40,568 nt of DNA from Sphingobium ummariense RL-3 (lineage in GTDB: Bacteria > Pseudomonadota > Alphaproteobacteria > Sphingomonadales > Sphingomonadaceae), in assembly GCF_000447205.1 (NCBI RefSeq), contig NZ_AUWY01000054.1, positions 1 to 40,568 on the forward strand. Reading direction: 5' to 3'. A model generated the notes under the pieces. It was not told the DNA's origin, did not search any database, and saw nothing but the letters and a program-made list of their open reading frames with translations. The translations under genes and the position numbers were made by a program. Below are positions 6,756-17,080 of the stretch, piece by piece (positions within the stretch are counted from its first letter, which is position 1; each line of letters starts with the position of its first letter).

Positions 6756-8035
6756 TCACGAAGATGTCACAGGATCAACCGGAAATTGCGCGAACAGTTC
6801 CAGTTGTTGGTCCGGGGGCGTGGGCCGCAGCGCCAGGTCTGCCCGATCGGCGAGTTGCACCGGGCGCCAGTCTGCTGCAACCAGGAAGGGCCTGATCCGG
6901 GCAATGGAGCTGGTGAGCCGCGCGACGTCGTCCAGCCGCAGCCGGCGGTGCCGGCGGCTGGCAAGGATGCGGCCCACCGCTTTCACGCCCAGCCCCGGCA
7001 CGCGCAGCAGCAGCTCGCGCGGCGCGCGATTGACGTCGACCGGAAGGCGTGGCGGTGGCGCAGCGCCCAGGCGAGCTTCGGATCGATGTCGAGCGGCAGG
7101 CAGCCCGTCGCGGCATCGGTGGCGGCGGCCACCTCGCCGGCGGAATAGCCGTAGAAGCGCATCATCCAGTCCGACTGGTAGAGGCGATGCTCGCGCATCA
7201 ACGGCGGGCGTCGCAGCGGCAGTACTGCGCTGGCCGAGGGGATGGGGGAAAAGGCGCTGTAATAGACGCGGCGCAGGCGATGGCGATCGTAGAGCAGGCT
7301 GGCGCGGCCGATGATCGCGCGGTCGTCCGCCCCGTCGGCGCCGACGATCATCTGCGTGGATTGTCCGGCAGGCGCGAAGCGGGGGGCGTGGCGGTAGCGC
7401 TTCCTTGCGTCCGTCCCGTCCTCGATCGCGCTCTTCATCCGCGCCATCGCGCCTTCGATGCGGCCGCCATCCTTTTCCGGCGCCAGGCGCTTCAGTCCCG
7501 CCTCGCTCGGCAGCTCGACATTGATCGACAGCCGGTCGGCATAAAGTCCGGCTTGCCGCGCCAGTTCGGGGTCGGCGTCGGGAATGGTCTTGAGGTGGAT
7601 ATAGCCGCGGAAGTCATGCTCCTCCCGCAGCGCGCGCGCCACCGCGACGAGCTGCTCCATCGTATAGTCGCAGGACCGGATGATGCCGGAGGAGAGGAAC
7701 AGTCCCTCGATATAGTTGCGGCGATAGAAGCTGAGCGTGAGGTCCACGACTTCCTTCACGGTGAAGCGCGCGCGCCGGACGTCGCTCGACCGCCGGTTGA
7801 TGCAGTAATGGCAGTCGAAGATGCAGCTGTTGGTCAGCAGGATCTTCAGCAGCGATATGCACCGGCCGTCCGGCGCATAGGCATGGCAGATGCCCATGCC
7901 CTCGGTCGACCCGATGCCGCTGCGCTTTCCCGACCGGCTGTCGCGCTTCGTCGTGCCGGACGAGGCGCAGGAGGCGTCATATTTGGCCGCATCGGCCAGG
8001 ATTTCCAGCTTCTGCCGGGTGGAAAGGGAGGACAT
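6756..8035 (-). pseudogene. UDG-linked radical SAM protein, frameshifted near the C-terminus
   Basis: Matches the putative DNA modification/repair radical SAM family that travels with UdgX genes (TIGR03916 type). The N-terminus KLEILADAAKYDASC and the cluster motif C71-x3-C75-x2-C78 (CIFDCHYC) are intact, so the radical-SAM core (to about residue 320) is complete. After DPKLAWALRHR the frame breaks at about 7042-7046. The expected continuation FPVDVNRAP and the helix-hairpin-helix VPGLGVKAVGRILASRR lie in another frame, which stops at 6756. One extra base would give about 426 residues, the normal length. As read, the protein ends early at 6983 and loses its DNA-binding HhH. ATG 8035 is chosen by homology; the best SD (GGAGGA) is better spaced for an out-of-frame ATG at 8043. 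Confidence 0.85.
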
Positions 8036-8139
8036 GAGTTCATGATATGTTCCTCCCCTCCTCTTGTCCATCCGCCTGAAGGAAAGGTGGAAAATCGCCG
8101 GTCGCTCGTCCTATCATTGCTGCAACAGGGAGGCACGGC

Positions 8140-9297
8140 ATGGACAGACGGTCATTTCTGACTCGGGGCACGGCGGGACTGGGGGCGTTGTCGCTGATGC
8201 CGGGCGGCCTTGCCTCGGCAGCGGAGGCGTGGCGTGCGCCCGGCCCGATTCGTGCGACCCCCGATCGCCTGTTCCGCATCACCGTGTGCCTGCGCCCCTT
8301 CCGCGCCGCGGGGCCGCGGATCGAAGTCGAGCAGGTCGGGCGCAAGCGGGTCGTCCACAATTACGGCCATGGCGGCAGCGGCTGGTCGCTGTCCTGGGGG
8401 TCGGCGGAAGTGGCGGTCGCGATGGCGCTGGCGGACGGGGTGCGGGAGGTCGCGGTGATCGGCGCGGGCGCGCTCGGCCTCACTGCCGCGCTGACGGCGC
8501 AGCGCGCGGGCGCCGCCGTCACCATCTACGCCAAGGAGCAGTTCCCCCATGTCCGTTCCGCCCGTGCGACCGGCACATGGTCGCCCGATTCGCGCGTGGC
8601 GATGGAAAAGGCGGTCGATGCCGGCTTCGGTGACCGCTGGGAACGCATGGCCCGCACGTCCTTCTCCATGTACCAGAGCCTGCTCGGCCTGCCGGGCGAC
8701 CCGGTGGAATGGACGGATCGCTACACCCTGTCAGACACGCCTTCGGCGCCCCGGCGCGCCGCGCCGACTGTGGAGCGGCCCGACGATTTCCTACATCTGG
8801 AGGATCGACTGGCCGACATCAGCCCGCGTCCGGTCGAGCTGGCGCCGGGCACGCATGGCTTCGCCGCGCCCTTCGTCCGCCGCAACAGCTCGCTGACCTT
8901 CAACGTCGCCGACCTCGCGCATCAACTGATGACCGACTTCCTGATCGCGGGCGGCCGGATCGTGCCGATGGAGTTCCACGAGCCGGGTGATCTGTCCGCC
9001 CTGAAGCAGAAGGTCGTCATCAACTGCACCGGTTATGGCGCGCGGGCGCTGTGGCGCGACGAGAGCATCGTGCCGGTGCGTGGGCAGATCGCCTGGCTGA
9101 TCCCCGAGCCCGGCGTGACCTACGGCGTCTATTACCACTCGCTCTCCATGCTGGCGCGCCGCGACGGTATCGTGGTGCAGGAAACCGGTGCCGACGAATG
9201 GTTCGGCTATAATGATGCGAACGAAGAGCCCGACCGCGCCGCCGCCGAAGCCTCCGTTCGCCAGCTGGCCGGATTCTGGGCGCCAGCCGCCTTGTAA
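8140..9297 (+). CDS. Tat-exported FAD-dependent oxidoreductase, DAAO-like with permuted motif order
   Basis: 385 residues. The N-terminus [10 protein letters not shown] followed by a hydrophobic stretch is a Tat signal, so it is probably exported folded with FAD. The family is D-amino-acid oxidase (DAO), but the order is unusual. The segment [16 protein letters not shown] and [17 protein letters not shown] (about 50-87), found near the C-terminus of classical DAAOs, precedes the Rossmann motif [13 protein letters not shown] (106-118). Then come the middle parts [12 protein letters not shown] and VPVRGQI, and the protein ends at RQLAGFW, where a classical DAAO would enter the GLRPxR segment. 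It lies 30 bp upstream of the oxoprolinase gene and is probably co-transcribed with it. The substrate is unknown; oxidative deamination of a D-amino acid is the family expectation. Confidence 0.85.
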   Translation: MDRRSFLTRGTAGLGALSLMPGGLASAAEAWRAPGPIRATPDRLFRITVCLRPFRAAGPRIEVEQVGRKRVVHNYGHGGSGWSLSWGSAEVAVAMALADGVREVAVIGAGALGLTAALTAQRAGAAVTIYAKEQFPHVRSARATGTWSPDSRVAMEKAVDAGFGDRWERMARTSFSMYQSLLGLPGDPVEWTDRYTLSDTPSAPRRAAPTVERPDDFLHLEDRLADISPRPVELAPGTHGFAAPFVRRNSSLTFNVADLAHQLMTDFLIAGGRIVPMEFHEPGDLSALKQKVVINCTGYGARALWRDESIVPVRGQIAWLIPEPGVTYGVYYHSLSMLARRDGIVVQETGADEWFGYNDANEEPDRAAAEASVRQLAGFWAPAAL

Positions 9298-9327
9298 AGA
9301 CGCGGCCGCGCCGTCATCAGGGGCGCC

Positions 9328-12300
9328 ATGACCTGGCAATTCTGGATCGACCGTGGCGGCACCTTCACCGATGTGGTGGCGCGCGACCCCGACGGCGCGC
9401 TGCATACGGCCAAGCTGCTGTCGAGCGATCCGGGCCGCTATGCCGACGCGGCGGTGGAGGCCGTACGCAGGCTGACCGGCGCGGCGGATGGTGCGATCCC
9501 GGCCTGCACGCTGCGCATCGGCACGACGATCGCGACCAATGCGTTGCTGGAGCGGAAGGGCGAGCCGGTGCTGCTGGCGACGACGCGCGGCTTCCGCGAC
9601 GCGCTGCGGATCGGCACGCAGGAACGGCCGGAGCTGTTCGCGCGGCACATCGTCCTGCCCGACCCGCTGCATGCCGATGTCGTAGAGATCGACGAGCGGA
9701 TCGACGCCGAGGGCGAGGTCGTCCGGCCGCTGGACCATGTGCAGGCGCGGGCTGTGCTGCGCGCCGCCTTCGACCGGGGGCTGCGCGGCGTCGCGATCGT
9801 GCTGATGCACGGATACCGCCACAGCGCCCATGAGCAGGCAGTGGCGCAGATCGCGCGGGAGATCGGCTTTACCGAGGTCGCGGCGAGCCACGCCACAGCG
9901 CCCCTGATCAAGCTGGTCGGGCGGGGCGACACCACGCTGGCCGACGCCTATCTGTCCCCGACGCTGCGGCGCTATGTCGACGGGCTGGGCGCCGCGTTGG
10001 GCGAGGGCGCCGACCTGCTGTTCATGCAGTCGAACGGGGGCCTGACGCGCGGCGACGCCTTTCGGGGCAAGGATGCGGTGCTGTCAGGCCCGGCAGGGGG
10101 CATCGTCGGGCTGGCGCGGACGGCGGAGCAGGCGGGCTTCGGCCAGGTGATCGGCTTTGACATGGGCGGCACATCAACCGACGTGTCGCATTATGCCGGC
10201 AGCTATGAGCGCGACAATGAGGCGCGGGTCGCCGGGGTGCGGTTGCGCGCGCCGATGATGCGCATCCACACCATCGCGGCGGGCGGCGGGTCGGTGTGCA
10301 GCGTGGTCGACGGCCGCTTCCGCGTCGGGCCGGAATCCGCCGGGGCCGATCCCGGCCCGGCCTGCTACCGGCGCGGCGGGCCGCTGACCGTGACCGACTG
10401 CAACCTGCTGCTCGGCAAGGTCCAGCCCGCTTTCTTTCCCGCCATCTTCGGACCCCAGGGCGACCAGCCGCTGGACCGCGCCGCCGTGGAGGCGCGCTTT
10501 GCCGACCTGTGCGCGGAGGTCGAGGCGCAGACCGGCCACAGCATGACACCGCAGCAGGCAGCCGAGGGTTTCATCGCCGTGGCCGTCGCCAACATGGCCA
10601 ACGCGATCAAGCGCATCTCCGTCGCGCGCGGGCATGATGTGACCCGCTACACGCTCGCCAGCTTCGGTGGGGCCGGGGGGCAGCATGCCTGCCTGGTCGC
10701 CGACGCGCTGGGCATGGACCGGGTGATGATCCATCCGTTGGCCGGCGTGCTTTCGGCCTATGGCATGGGCCTGGCCGACCGGCGCGCGGTGGTGGAGCGG
10801 ACCTTGGCGATCCCGCTGGAGCCGGCCCATGCCGAGGCGCTGGATGCTGCGCTTGCCGCCATGGCCGACGCGGCGAAGGCGGAGCTGCCCGAGGCCGACC
10901 GGATCGAGACGGTGCTGCGTCTGCGCTATGCCGGCGCGGACAGCCTGTTCGACGTGCCGCTGGGCAATCTTCCCGACATGCTCGCAGCCTTCGCCGCGCA
11001 GCATCGCGCCCGCTTCGGCTATGAGGGCGCGGGGCAGGTGGTCGCCGACATGGCGCGGGTGGAGGCGATCGCTCCGACGTCGGAGGAAATGGGTCCGGTC
11101 GCCGCTTTCGCGCCCGTTGCCGCTCCGCCGCTGGCCGAGGTCGACTTTGCGTCCGCCGGCGCCGTGCTGCGCGCGCCGCTGTTCGACCGGGCGGGACTGG
11201 CGCGGGACAGCATCATCGACGGGCCGGCGCTGATCGTCGACCCGGTCTCCACGACGGCGGTGGAACCAGGCTGGCGAGCGCAGCTCGACGCGATCGGCAA
11301 CCTCATCCTCACCCGCCATGCGCCGCGCATGATCACGGCGGTACAGGACGGCACCGCCGCGGATCCGGTGCGGCTGGAGGTGATGAGCGGCCTCTTCATG
11401 GCGATCGCCGAGGAAATGGGTGCCGCGCTCCAGCACAGCGCCTCCTCGGTCAACATCCGCGAGCGGCTCGATTTCTCCTGCGCCTTGTTCGACGCGCAGG
11501 GCAATCTGGTGGCTAACGCCCCGCACATGCCGGTGCATCTGGGCAGCATGGGCGAAAGCATCCGCGCGGTCATGCGCCGCCGGGGCACGGGGGCGGACGG
11601 CGCGCCGCTCGACGGGCGCGGGATGCTGCCCGGCGACGTCTATGCGCTCAATGCGCCCTATGACGGCGGCACGCATCTGCCCGACGTCACCGTGGTCATG
11701 CCGGTGTTCGCCGACGGATCGGCCGCGCCCGACTTCTATGTCGCCGCGCGGGGCCATCATGCCGACATCGGCGGCATCACGCCCGGGTCCATGCCGCCCG
11801 GCAGTCGCACCTTGGCTGAGGAAGGCATCGTCCTCGAGAATGTGCTGGTCGTCGACCGGGGCACGTTCCTGGAGGCCGACGTCCGCGCGTTGCTGGCGAG
11901 CGGTCCCTGGCCCGCGCGCGCCATCGACCGCAACATCGCCGACCTGTCGGCCCAGATCGCCGCCTGTGCGAAGGGCGCGTCGGAGCTGCGCCGCATTTGC
12001 GCCGATTATGGGAAGGAAATCGTCGCCGCCTATATGGGCCATGTGCAGGACCATGCCGAAGCGGCCGTGCGCCGCCTGATCGGCCGCCTGTCCGACGGCA
12101 CCTTCGCCTATCCGATGGACAATGGCGCGGTCGTCCGGGTCGCTGTCCGCATCGACCGTAAGGCCGAGGAAGCGACGATCGACTTTGCCGGCACCTCCCC
12201 GCAATTGCCGGGCAATTTCAATGCGCCGCTTTCCGTGGTGCGCGCCGCCGTGCTCTATGTCGTGCGTACGCTGATCGACGAGGCCGTGCCGATGAACGAC

Positions 12301-12942
12301 GGCTGCCTGAAGCCCGTCACCATCCTCGTCCCCGAAGGGTCCATGCTGCGCCCCGATCCCGATGCCGCCGTGGTGGCGGGCAATGTCGAGACCAGCCAGG
12401 TGGTGACGGACGCCCTGTTCGGCGCGCTCGGTGTGATGGCGGGATCGCAGGGCACGATGAACAACTTCACCTTCGGCAACGACCGGTATCAATATTATGA
12501 GACGATCGCGGGCGGGTCCGGCGCGGGTCCGGACTTCGACGGCACCGCCGTGGTCCAGACCCACATGACCAACAGCCGCCTGACCGATCCGGAGATATTG
12601 GAGACCCGCTTCCCCGTGCTGTTGGAGGAATTCTCCATCCGTGCCGAATCGGGCGGGGAAGGGGCGCAGCGGGGCGGCGACGGCGCGACCCGGCGGGTCC
12701 GCTTCCGCGAGGCGATGACGGCGGGCATCCTCGCCAACCGGCGCACCGTCCCGCCCTTCGGCATCGCGGGCGGCGCGCCGGGAGCGCCCGGTCGCAACTG
12801 GGTGGAGCGCGCGGACGGCAGCGTCGAAGCGCTGGGCGCCACCGCCACGGCAGAGCTTCAGCCGGGAGACGCCTTCGTCATCGAGACGCCTGGCGGCGGC
12901 GGCTTCGGCGCGCCGTCCGGACGCTTCAGTCGCGGGTCTTGA
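9328..12942 (+). CDS. 5-oxoprolinase / hydantoinase A-B fusion
   Basis: 1204 residues, the size of single-chain ATP-dependent 5-oxoprolinase. The N-terminal half (about 1-660) is HyuA-like: the ASKHA nucleotide-binding opening [16 protein letters not shown] and [14 protein letters not shown]. The C-terminal half (from about 675) is HyuB-like, with [35 protein letters not shown] and the ending [14 protein letters not shown]. The family reaction is ATP-driven opening of 5-oxoproline to glutamate, or of related hydantoins; the exact substrate cannot be read from sequence. It follows the DAAO-like gene by 30 bp, so the pair may degrade a D-amino acid or cyclic derivative (inference). Its 3' end overlaps the convergent papain-like gene by 17 bp. 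Confidence 0.9.
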   Translation: MTWQFWIDRGGTFTDVVARDPDGALHTAKLLSSDPGRYADAAVEAVRRLTGAADGAIPACTLRIGTTIATNALLERKGEPVLLATTRGFRDALRIGTQERPELFARHIVLPDPLHADVVEIDERIDAEGEVVRPLDHVQARAVLRAAFDRGLRGVAIVLMHGYRHSAHEQAVAQIAREIGFTEVAASHATAPLIKLVGRGDTTLADAYLSPTLRRYVDGLGAALGEGADLLFMQSNGGLTRGDAFRGKDAVLSGPAGGIVGLARTAEQAGFGQVIGFDMGGTSTDVSHYAGSYERDNEARVAGVRLRAPMMRIHTIAAGGGSVCSVVDGRFRVGPESAGADPGPACYRRGGPLTVTDCNLLLGKVQPAFFPAIFGPQGDQPLDRAAVEARFADLCAEVEAQTGHSMTPQQAAEGFIAVAVANMANAIKRISVARGHDVTRYTLASFGGAGGQHACLVADALGMDRVMIHPLAGVLSAYGMGLADRRAVVERTLAIPLEPAHAEALDAALAAMADAAKAELPEADRIETVLRLRYAGADSLFDVPLGNLPDMLAAFAAQHRARFGYEGAGQVVADMARVEAIAPTSEEMGPVAAFAPVAAPPLAEVDFASAGAVLRAPLFDRAGLARDSIIDGPALIVDPVSTTAVEPGWRAQLDAIGNLILTRHAPRMITAVQDGTAADPVRLEVMSGLFMAIAEEMGAALQHSASSVNIRERLDFSCALFDAQGNLVANAPHMPVHLGSMGESIRAVMRRRGTGADGAPLDGRGMLPGDVYALNAPYDGGTHLPDVTVVMPVFADGSAAPDFYVAARGHHADIGGITPGSMPPGSRTLAEEGIVLENVLVVDRGTFLEADVRALLASGPWPARAIDRNIADLSAQIAACAKGASELRRICADYGKEIVAAYMGHVQDHAEAAVRRLIGRLSDGTFAYPMDNGAVVRVAVRIDRKAEEATIDFAGTSPQLPGNFNAPLSVVRAAVLYVVRTLIDEAVPMNDGCLKPVTILVPEGSMLRPDPDAAVVAGNVETSQVVTDALFGALGVMAGSQGTMNNFTFGNDRYQYYETIAGGSGAGPDFDGTAVVQTHMTNSRLTDPEILETRFPVLLEEFSIRAESGGEGAQRGGDGATRRVRFREAMTAGILANRRTVPPFGIAGGAPGAPGRNWVERADGSVEALGATATAELQPGDAFVIETPGGGGFGAPSGRFSRGS

Positions 12943-14473
12943 GCCGCACCAGCGCGGCCGAGACATTGTCGTCGCGACGGGCGGCGAGCCGCGCGCGCAG
13001 CCGCGTCAGGAACTGGCGCTCGGTCCCGTCGATCACCTCGCCGTCCGCGAACAGCGGCCGGGCGGAGGCGATCGCGATCAGCAGCTCGTCGCCATAGGGC
13101 GGCGCCACCGCGAAGCGCTGCTCGGTCCTGCTGAGGCCGATCGTCATGCGCCGTTCGCCCTTGCCGTCGGGCTCCGGCCGGCCGCGCCGCAGCTCGACCG
13201 CGCTGCCGTCCGCCTGCAGATAGATGATGCTGAGCCAAGGCCGTTCCGCCGTGGTCGTCGCGCTGACGCCGAACAGGTCGCCTTCCCGCATCGCCACCGG
13301 ATCGCCCGGCCGGGTGTCCCCGGTGGCCGAGAGGGTCGCGATGGCCGTGCCCGGCCGCGCCATCGACGGCGCCAGCGTCAGCGCCGCCTCGCACTGGGGC
13401 CAGGGCAGGTGGCGCACCTGCCACCGGGTGGCGGGATCCGCCTTCAGCGCCAGCGCGTGCAACGCTTCGACCGCGGAAGCGTCGCCGGAAAAGCCGGACA
13501 CGAGCATGCCCTGCGCCGATGGCGTCACCGTCACCGCGCCGCAGGGCATGGCCGACACGGCTTCGGCGAAGCGTTGCTGGTCGCTCTTGGGCGGCGGCGG
13601 CAGTTCGGGGGCGGGTGCCGCGGGCGCTTCCAGCGAATAGGCCTCGCCCGCCATCAGCTTGAAGGTGTCGTAGTCCATCCAGGCATAGCCCTTGTCGCCC
13701 CAGACCGGACCCCAGCTGTTCATGATGCGTAGCGCCTGGCGGTCCTCGTCATAACCGACGATCGCCATCGCGTGGTACAGGGCTTCGGGTTTTTCGGCCC
13801 GGCGATAGATGCCGTCGCCCCGGAACGCCTTGAAATCGGTGGGCGCGGGCATGGCGAAGATGACCGGCGCGCCGCGCGACAGCGCGCCCTTCACATCGTC
13901 CAGGATGATCGGCGTGCGCCAGTCGTCCTTGACCTCGCGGTCCACCGCCCGCCAGTCGAGCAGGCGATAGTTGCTCGCCCGCGTCTTCAGCTCCTCGGGC
14001 GCTGGGATGGCGCATTTGCTGATGTCGTCGGGGAAGTCCGCGAGGCTCACCGTTCCTTCGTTCTGCAGCAGGGTCAGCGCCTGGACGATGGAGATGGTAC
14101 CGGTGCAGGGCGAACCGGGTGGGCGCAACCGGTTATAGACATAGGCCGGGCTCATCTGGTCCGACGGGGAAGCGGGCTGCACGTCCCGGTCGCGGAAATT
14201 GAGGAAGGTACGGGCCGCATAGGTCGTCGCCCAGGCGACGCAATTGGGCTGACGCCCCTGCGACCCGGGCGGCGGATAGGCGTTGGACAGGTCGACCCGC
14301 TTGGGAAGATAGGCGCGGAAGCGCGCCTGCTTGGGCAGCTTCGCATAGGCTTCGGGCGACACCGGCTCCGCGCCGGTCATGAACACCGGTTCCTCGGCCG
14401 GCTGCGCACTCAGCGGCATGGCGCATAGCGCCAGCAACAGCGGCGCTCCCCCGTTCAGCAGACGACGCTTCAT
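12926..14473 (-). CDS. exported papain-like (C1) cysteine protease with DUF4384-like tail
   Basis: 515 residues. A Sec signal peptide (about 1-23, ending LSAQ) precedes a papain-fold domain (about 55-285). The oxyanion Gln72 and catalytic Cys78 ([13 protein letters not shown]) have papain spacing, and His234 (YHAMAIVGY) and Asn252 ([15 protein letters not shown]) complete the triad. A Pro-rich linker (282-297) leads to a C-terminal region (about 385-480) whose strand pattern ([17 protein letters not shown] ... [14 protein letters not shown]) is DUF4384-like. The divergent metacaspase carries the same kind of tail. It is the last gene of a four-gene minus-strand operon, 13 bp after the beta-barrel gene. 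It should be an active periplasmic or surface protease; the substrate is unknown. Confidence 0.85.
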   Translation of the reverse strand: MKRRLLNGGAPLLLALCAMPLSAQPAEEPVFMTGAEPVSPEAYAKLPKQARFRAYLPKRVDLSNAYPPPGSQGRQPNCVAWATTYAARTFLNFRDRDVQPASPSDQMSPAYVYNRLRPPGSPCTGTISIVQALTLLQNEGTVSLADFPDDISKCAIPAPEELKTRASNYRLLDWRAVDREVKDDWRTPIILDDVKGALSRGAPVIFAMPAPTDFKAFRGDGIYRRAEKPEALYHAMAIVGYDEDRQALRIMNSWGPVWGDKGYAWMDYDTFKLMAGEAYSLEAPAAPAPELPPPPKSDQQRFAEAVSAMPCGAVTVTPSAQGMLVSGFSGDASAVEALHALALKADPATRWQVRHLPWPQCEAALTLAPSMARPGTAIATLSATGDTRPGDPVAMREGDLFGVSATTTAERPWLSIIYLQADGSAVELRRGRPEPDGKGERRMTIGLSRTEQRFAVAPPYGDELLIAIASARPLFADGEVIDGTERQFLTRLRARLAARRDDNVSAALVRLKTRD

Positions 14474-14486
14474 GGCTCCCCCTCCG

Positions 14487-15401
14487 TCAGAAGCGATATC
14501 CGACCGTGAGCGTCACCGCGTCATAGTCGAAATCGTGGGAGAAGCTGTTCGTGCCGTGGGTGTAGATCAGGCCGATGCGCAGCTGCTCGGCGCGGCCCCG
14601 CTGCTCGGCCTCGCGCGTGCGCACGCCGATGCTGATCGCCGCCTCGTGCACGTCTTCATAGGATTGCGGGTCGTCGGTGAGCTTGGTCCAGACATAGCTG
14701 ACGCGGAGCGACCCCTGCCGCCCGCCGAACATCCGCCCCTTGAACGGCAACTGGTAGGCGAGGCCGTTGCGGAAGGTGACGACATTCTCCTTCACATAGA
14801 CCGCCGGATCACGGCCCAGGCCCCAGTCGGTCGTGGTCGACCAGGCGACCATGTTGCCAATCGTCAGGTCGCCGCGTCCCACCTGCGCCAGCTTGTAGCG
14901 ACTGGTGGCGGACAGCGTCAGGATGTCGCTGCTGGTCGATCCGAAGCTGGCGCCCGCGTCGGTCACGCCATAGGCGATGCGCGGCGTGATCAGCCAGTTG
15001 GGCTGCACGGGCAGCTCGATCCCGGTCGACAACGTCCCCATCGTCGCGGTGCCGACGTCATTGGCGTGAAGGATGTTGAGCACGGGATCGACCAGCACCC
15101 GCGCCCGGCTGCCCTCGAAGGGCCGGAACGCCTTCTGGTAGCGCAACTCGTAGCGCTGTCCTTCCTGCCCCGCCGAGCCCCAGTAGGTGAAGGCGCCGCC
15201 GATCGTGTCCGCGTCGCCCTCCATGTCGAAGCCGGACGAATCGACCGTCTCCACCGGATCCAGGTCACTGAGGTTGAGCGCGGTGCTGACCGCTGTGTGC
15301 TGCAGGCTGTTGGGACTACCCACCGTTGCCAGATAGGGCGCCGCACCCGCCGTTGCGGGCAGGATGGCCAGCGTCGCGCCGGCCGTCAGAAGCATCTTCA
15401 T
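14487..15401 (-). CDS. predicted outer-membrane beta-barrel protein
   Basis: 304 residues from ATG 15401, which has GGGGGA 7 nt upstream; the in-frame ATG at 15416 is worse placed. A Sec signal peptide MKMLLTAGATLAILPATAGA precedes a chain of amphipathic strands (for example GQRYELRYQKAF, RGSLTIG-like and GSLRVSYVWTKL segments). The last residues are VTLTVGYRF, and a terminal Phe with alternating hydrophobic residues is the outer-membrane assembly signal. About 10-14 strands are plausible. No named family is recognised. It sits between the caspase-SUMF1 and papain-like genes, so the operon spans periplasm and outer membrane. It may anchor, export or sense for the proteases (inference). Confidence 0.7.
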   Translation of the reverse strand: MKMLLTAGATLAILPATAGAAPYLATVGSPNSLQHTAVSTALNLSDLDPVETVDSSGFDMEGDADTIGGAFTYWGSAGQEGQRYELRYQKAFRPFEGSRARVLVDPVLNILHANDVGTATMGTLSTGIELPVQPNWLITPRIAYGVTDAGASFGSTSSDILTLSATSRYKLAQVGRGDLTIGNMVAWSTTTDWGLGRDPAVYVKENVVTFRNGLAYQLPFKGRMFGGRQGSLRVSYVWTKLTDDPQSYEDVHEAAISIGVRTREAEQRGRAEQLRIGLIYTHGTNSFSHDFDYDAVTLTVGYRF

Positions 15402-15421
15402 TTCATTTTCCCCCATTTTAT

Positions 15422-15446
15422 CGGACCCTCACCCTCTTCGGGTCCG
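15422..15446 (-). promoter_or_regulatory. stem-loop between caspase-SUMF1 and beta-barrel genes
   Basis: CGGACCC and GGGTCCG (15422-15428 with 15440-15446) form a 7-bp stem with an 11-nt loop in the 59-bp gap between the two genes. On the minus-strand transcript it is followed by ATAAAAT and then the GGGGGA ribosome-binding site of the beta-barrel gene. There is no good U-tract, so it is more likely a processing or attenuation hairpin that sets the ratio of the two products than a full terminator. Confidence 0.35.
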
Positions 15447-15460
15447 CATTCCCCTCATCG

Positions 15461-17080
15461 TCAGGACGCGTTGCCCGCCTCGTCCGCCTCCAGGTCGCGC
15501 ACAACGCGCAGTCCCGCATCCTGCCGTCGCTTTCCCGGCGGCAGGGTGAAGCGGTTCGCCGACCGCAGTTCCCCCGGCGCGCTCTGGAAGGATCCGCCGC
15601 GGATGATCCGCGCGCGGCAGGACGGGTCGGTGCATCCCGACGTCCATTCCCACACATTGCCCTGCATCTGGTTGAGACCGAAGGCATTGGGCGGATAGCC
15701 GCTCACCACCTCCGGGTAACCGCGATAGGGCGCCGTGTCCGACCCCCGATAGCTCGCGGTGTGATCGTAATTGGCCTGGGACGGGCCGATGTCGTCGCCC
15801 CAGGGAAAGGCTGTCTGCGCGCCACCGCGATCGGCATATTCCCATTCCTGCTCGGTGGGCAGGCGATAGGCGCGGCCCGACTGAACCGATATCCAGGCGA
15901 GGAAGGCCTGCGCATCCTCATAGCTGATGTCCGTCGCGGGGATCAGCGGGTTGGGATTTTCCTTCGCCCAATTGCCCAGTTTCGGACAGGCATTGTCCCT
16001 CACGCAGGCGGACCATTCGGCGACGGTCACCTCATAGACGCCGATGGCGAAGGGGCGGTCGATCTTCACGTCCGCCTGGACGGGCTCGTCGCCGCCGCGC
16101 CCCGGTTCGGACGGGGGCGAGCCGTAGGCAGTGATTCCGGCGGGAATCGCACGCATCCACGGGCAATTGGCGCAATCGTAGAAGCGGTCGTTCGAGGACC
16201 GGTCGCAGGAAATGAAGCAGGGCGGCGCACCCTGGAGGCCATAGTCGAAGGTCGGCTTCTGGAAATTCTTGCCGGAGGAGAGCGCCACCCGGTCCGACAC
16301 GCGCTTCAGCGCATCGGCGATGTTCTGTTGCGGCCGGCGCATCTCCTCTGCCAGCACCTTGGAGAAGATGCCGTCGTCGAAGGCGACCTGATCGGGGCTG
16401 GTGGAGAAGGCGACCAGATAGCCCTGGTCCGGCCGAATCGCGGCCTGCGGCGCGCGCACCATGCGACGCAGCCCCTTGCTGCCCGCCAGTTCGCCCACCG
16501 CGCCGGCATCCACCCCCGTTTCCGTCGCGATCGTCTGGACGAGGGCGGGGGGTGGCGCCGACAGCACGTTGCGGCACATGTCGAGCACGATCAGCACGGT
16601 CTTCGCACCCGATTCCAGCAGGTTGCGGGTCAGGGCCGCGCGGGTCAGGGTTGCGGTCTCCGCGCTCACGTCGCGGCTGGCATCGACCGGCAGCAGCATC
16701 ACGTCGCCATAGCTGCCCAGGGCCGCGCCATGACCGGAGAAATAAAGCGTGCCGAACGCCTTGGGGCCGGCTGCTGCCAGCTTCTCGCGGAATTGCGCGA
16801 TCGCCTGCAGCATCGCCTCCCGCGACAGGTCGCGGCGGACCTGCACCGGCCCTTCGCCCGACGCATCGACGAAGCCGGTGGCATTGAGCGCCGTCGCGAT
16901 CTTCTCGCCGTCGGCATAGGTTGCGCCCAGCCGGTCGAAGGACTGGTAAGCGCCGTTGACGATCACCAGCGCCAGGCGAGGCTCGTCCGCCGCCCTGGCC
17001 TGGCCGGCGAGCAGCAGGGCGCAGGCAAGCACGAGCAGGCGGAAGCCCCCGCGTCGCAATAAGCCGGGCACCCCTGTCAT
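15461..17080 (-). CDS. exported caspase-like protease (C14) fused to a SUMF1/FGE-like domain
   Basis: 539 residues. Signal peptide about 1-30 (LLLAGQARA). The caspase-fold domain (33-285) opens with LALVIVNGAYQ and carries His117 (YFSGHGAA) and Cys169 (LIVLDMCRN), the catalytic dyad. A cysteine-rich hinge follows (C288, C292, C303, C306). Residues 308-530 are a formylglycine-generating-enzyme-like domain: MRAIPAGITAYGS, LPTEQEWEYADRGG, NVWEWTSGCTD, RIIRGGSF and DAGLRVVRD. The C-terminal cysteines that drive sulfatase activation in true FGE are absent, so this domain probably binds or recognises and does not oxidise cysteine. It overlaps the upstream gene by 4 bp (ATGA), so translation is coupled. 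Confidence 0.9.
   Translation of the reverse strand: MTGVPGLLRRGGFRLLVLACALLLAGQARAADEPRLALVIVNGAYQSFDRLGATYADGEKIATALNATGFVDASGEGPVQVRRDLSREAMLQAIAQFREKLAAAGPKAFGTLYFSGHGAALGSYGDVMLLPVDASRDVSAETATLTRAALTRNLLESGAKTVLIVLDMCRNVLSAPPPALVQTIATETGVDAGAVGELAGSKGLRRMVRAPQAAIRPDQGYLVAFSTSPDQVAFDDGIFSKVLAEEMRRPQQNIADALKRVSDRVALSSGKNFQKPTFDYGLQGAPPCFISCDRSSNDRFYDCANCPWMRAIPAGITAYGSPPSEPGRGGDEPVQADVKIDRPFAIGVYEVTVAEWSACVRDNACPKLGNWAKENPNPLIPATDISYEDAQAFLAWISVQSGRAYRLPTEQEWEYADRGGAQTAFPWGDDIGPSQANYDHTASYRGSDTAPYRGYPEVVSGYPPNAFGLNQMQGNVWEWTSGCTDPSCRARIIRGGSFQSAPGELRSANRFTLPPGKRRQDAGLRVVRDLEADEAGNAS

Noticed and set aside
8043..8043. Out-of-frame ATG with the best SD upstream of the radical-SAM gene as the true start
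   Set aside because: It leads into an Arg/Pro-rich shadow frame that ends at 7846; the family N-terminus is in the frame of ATG 8035.
10174..12966. 930-codon open frame antisense to the 5-oxoprolinase gene
   Set aside because: High-GC codon bias on the plus strand leaves the opposite strand open; the protein is His/Arg/Ala/Gly-rich with no domain, while the plus frame is a clear full-length enzyme.
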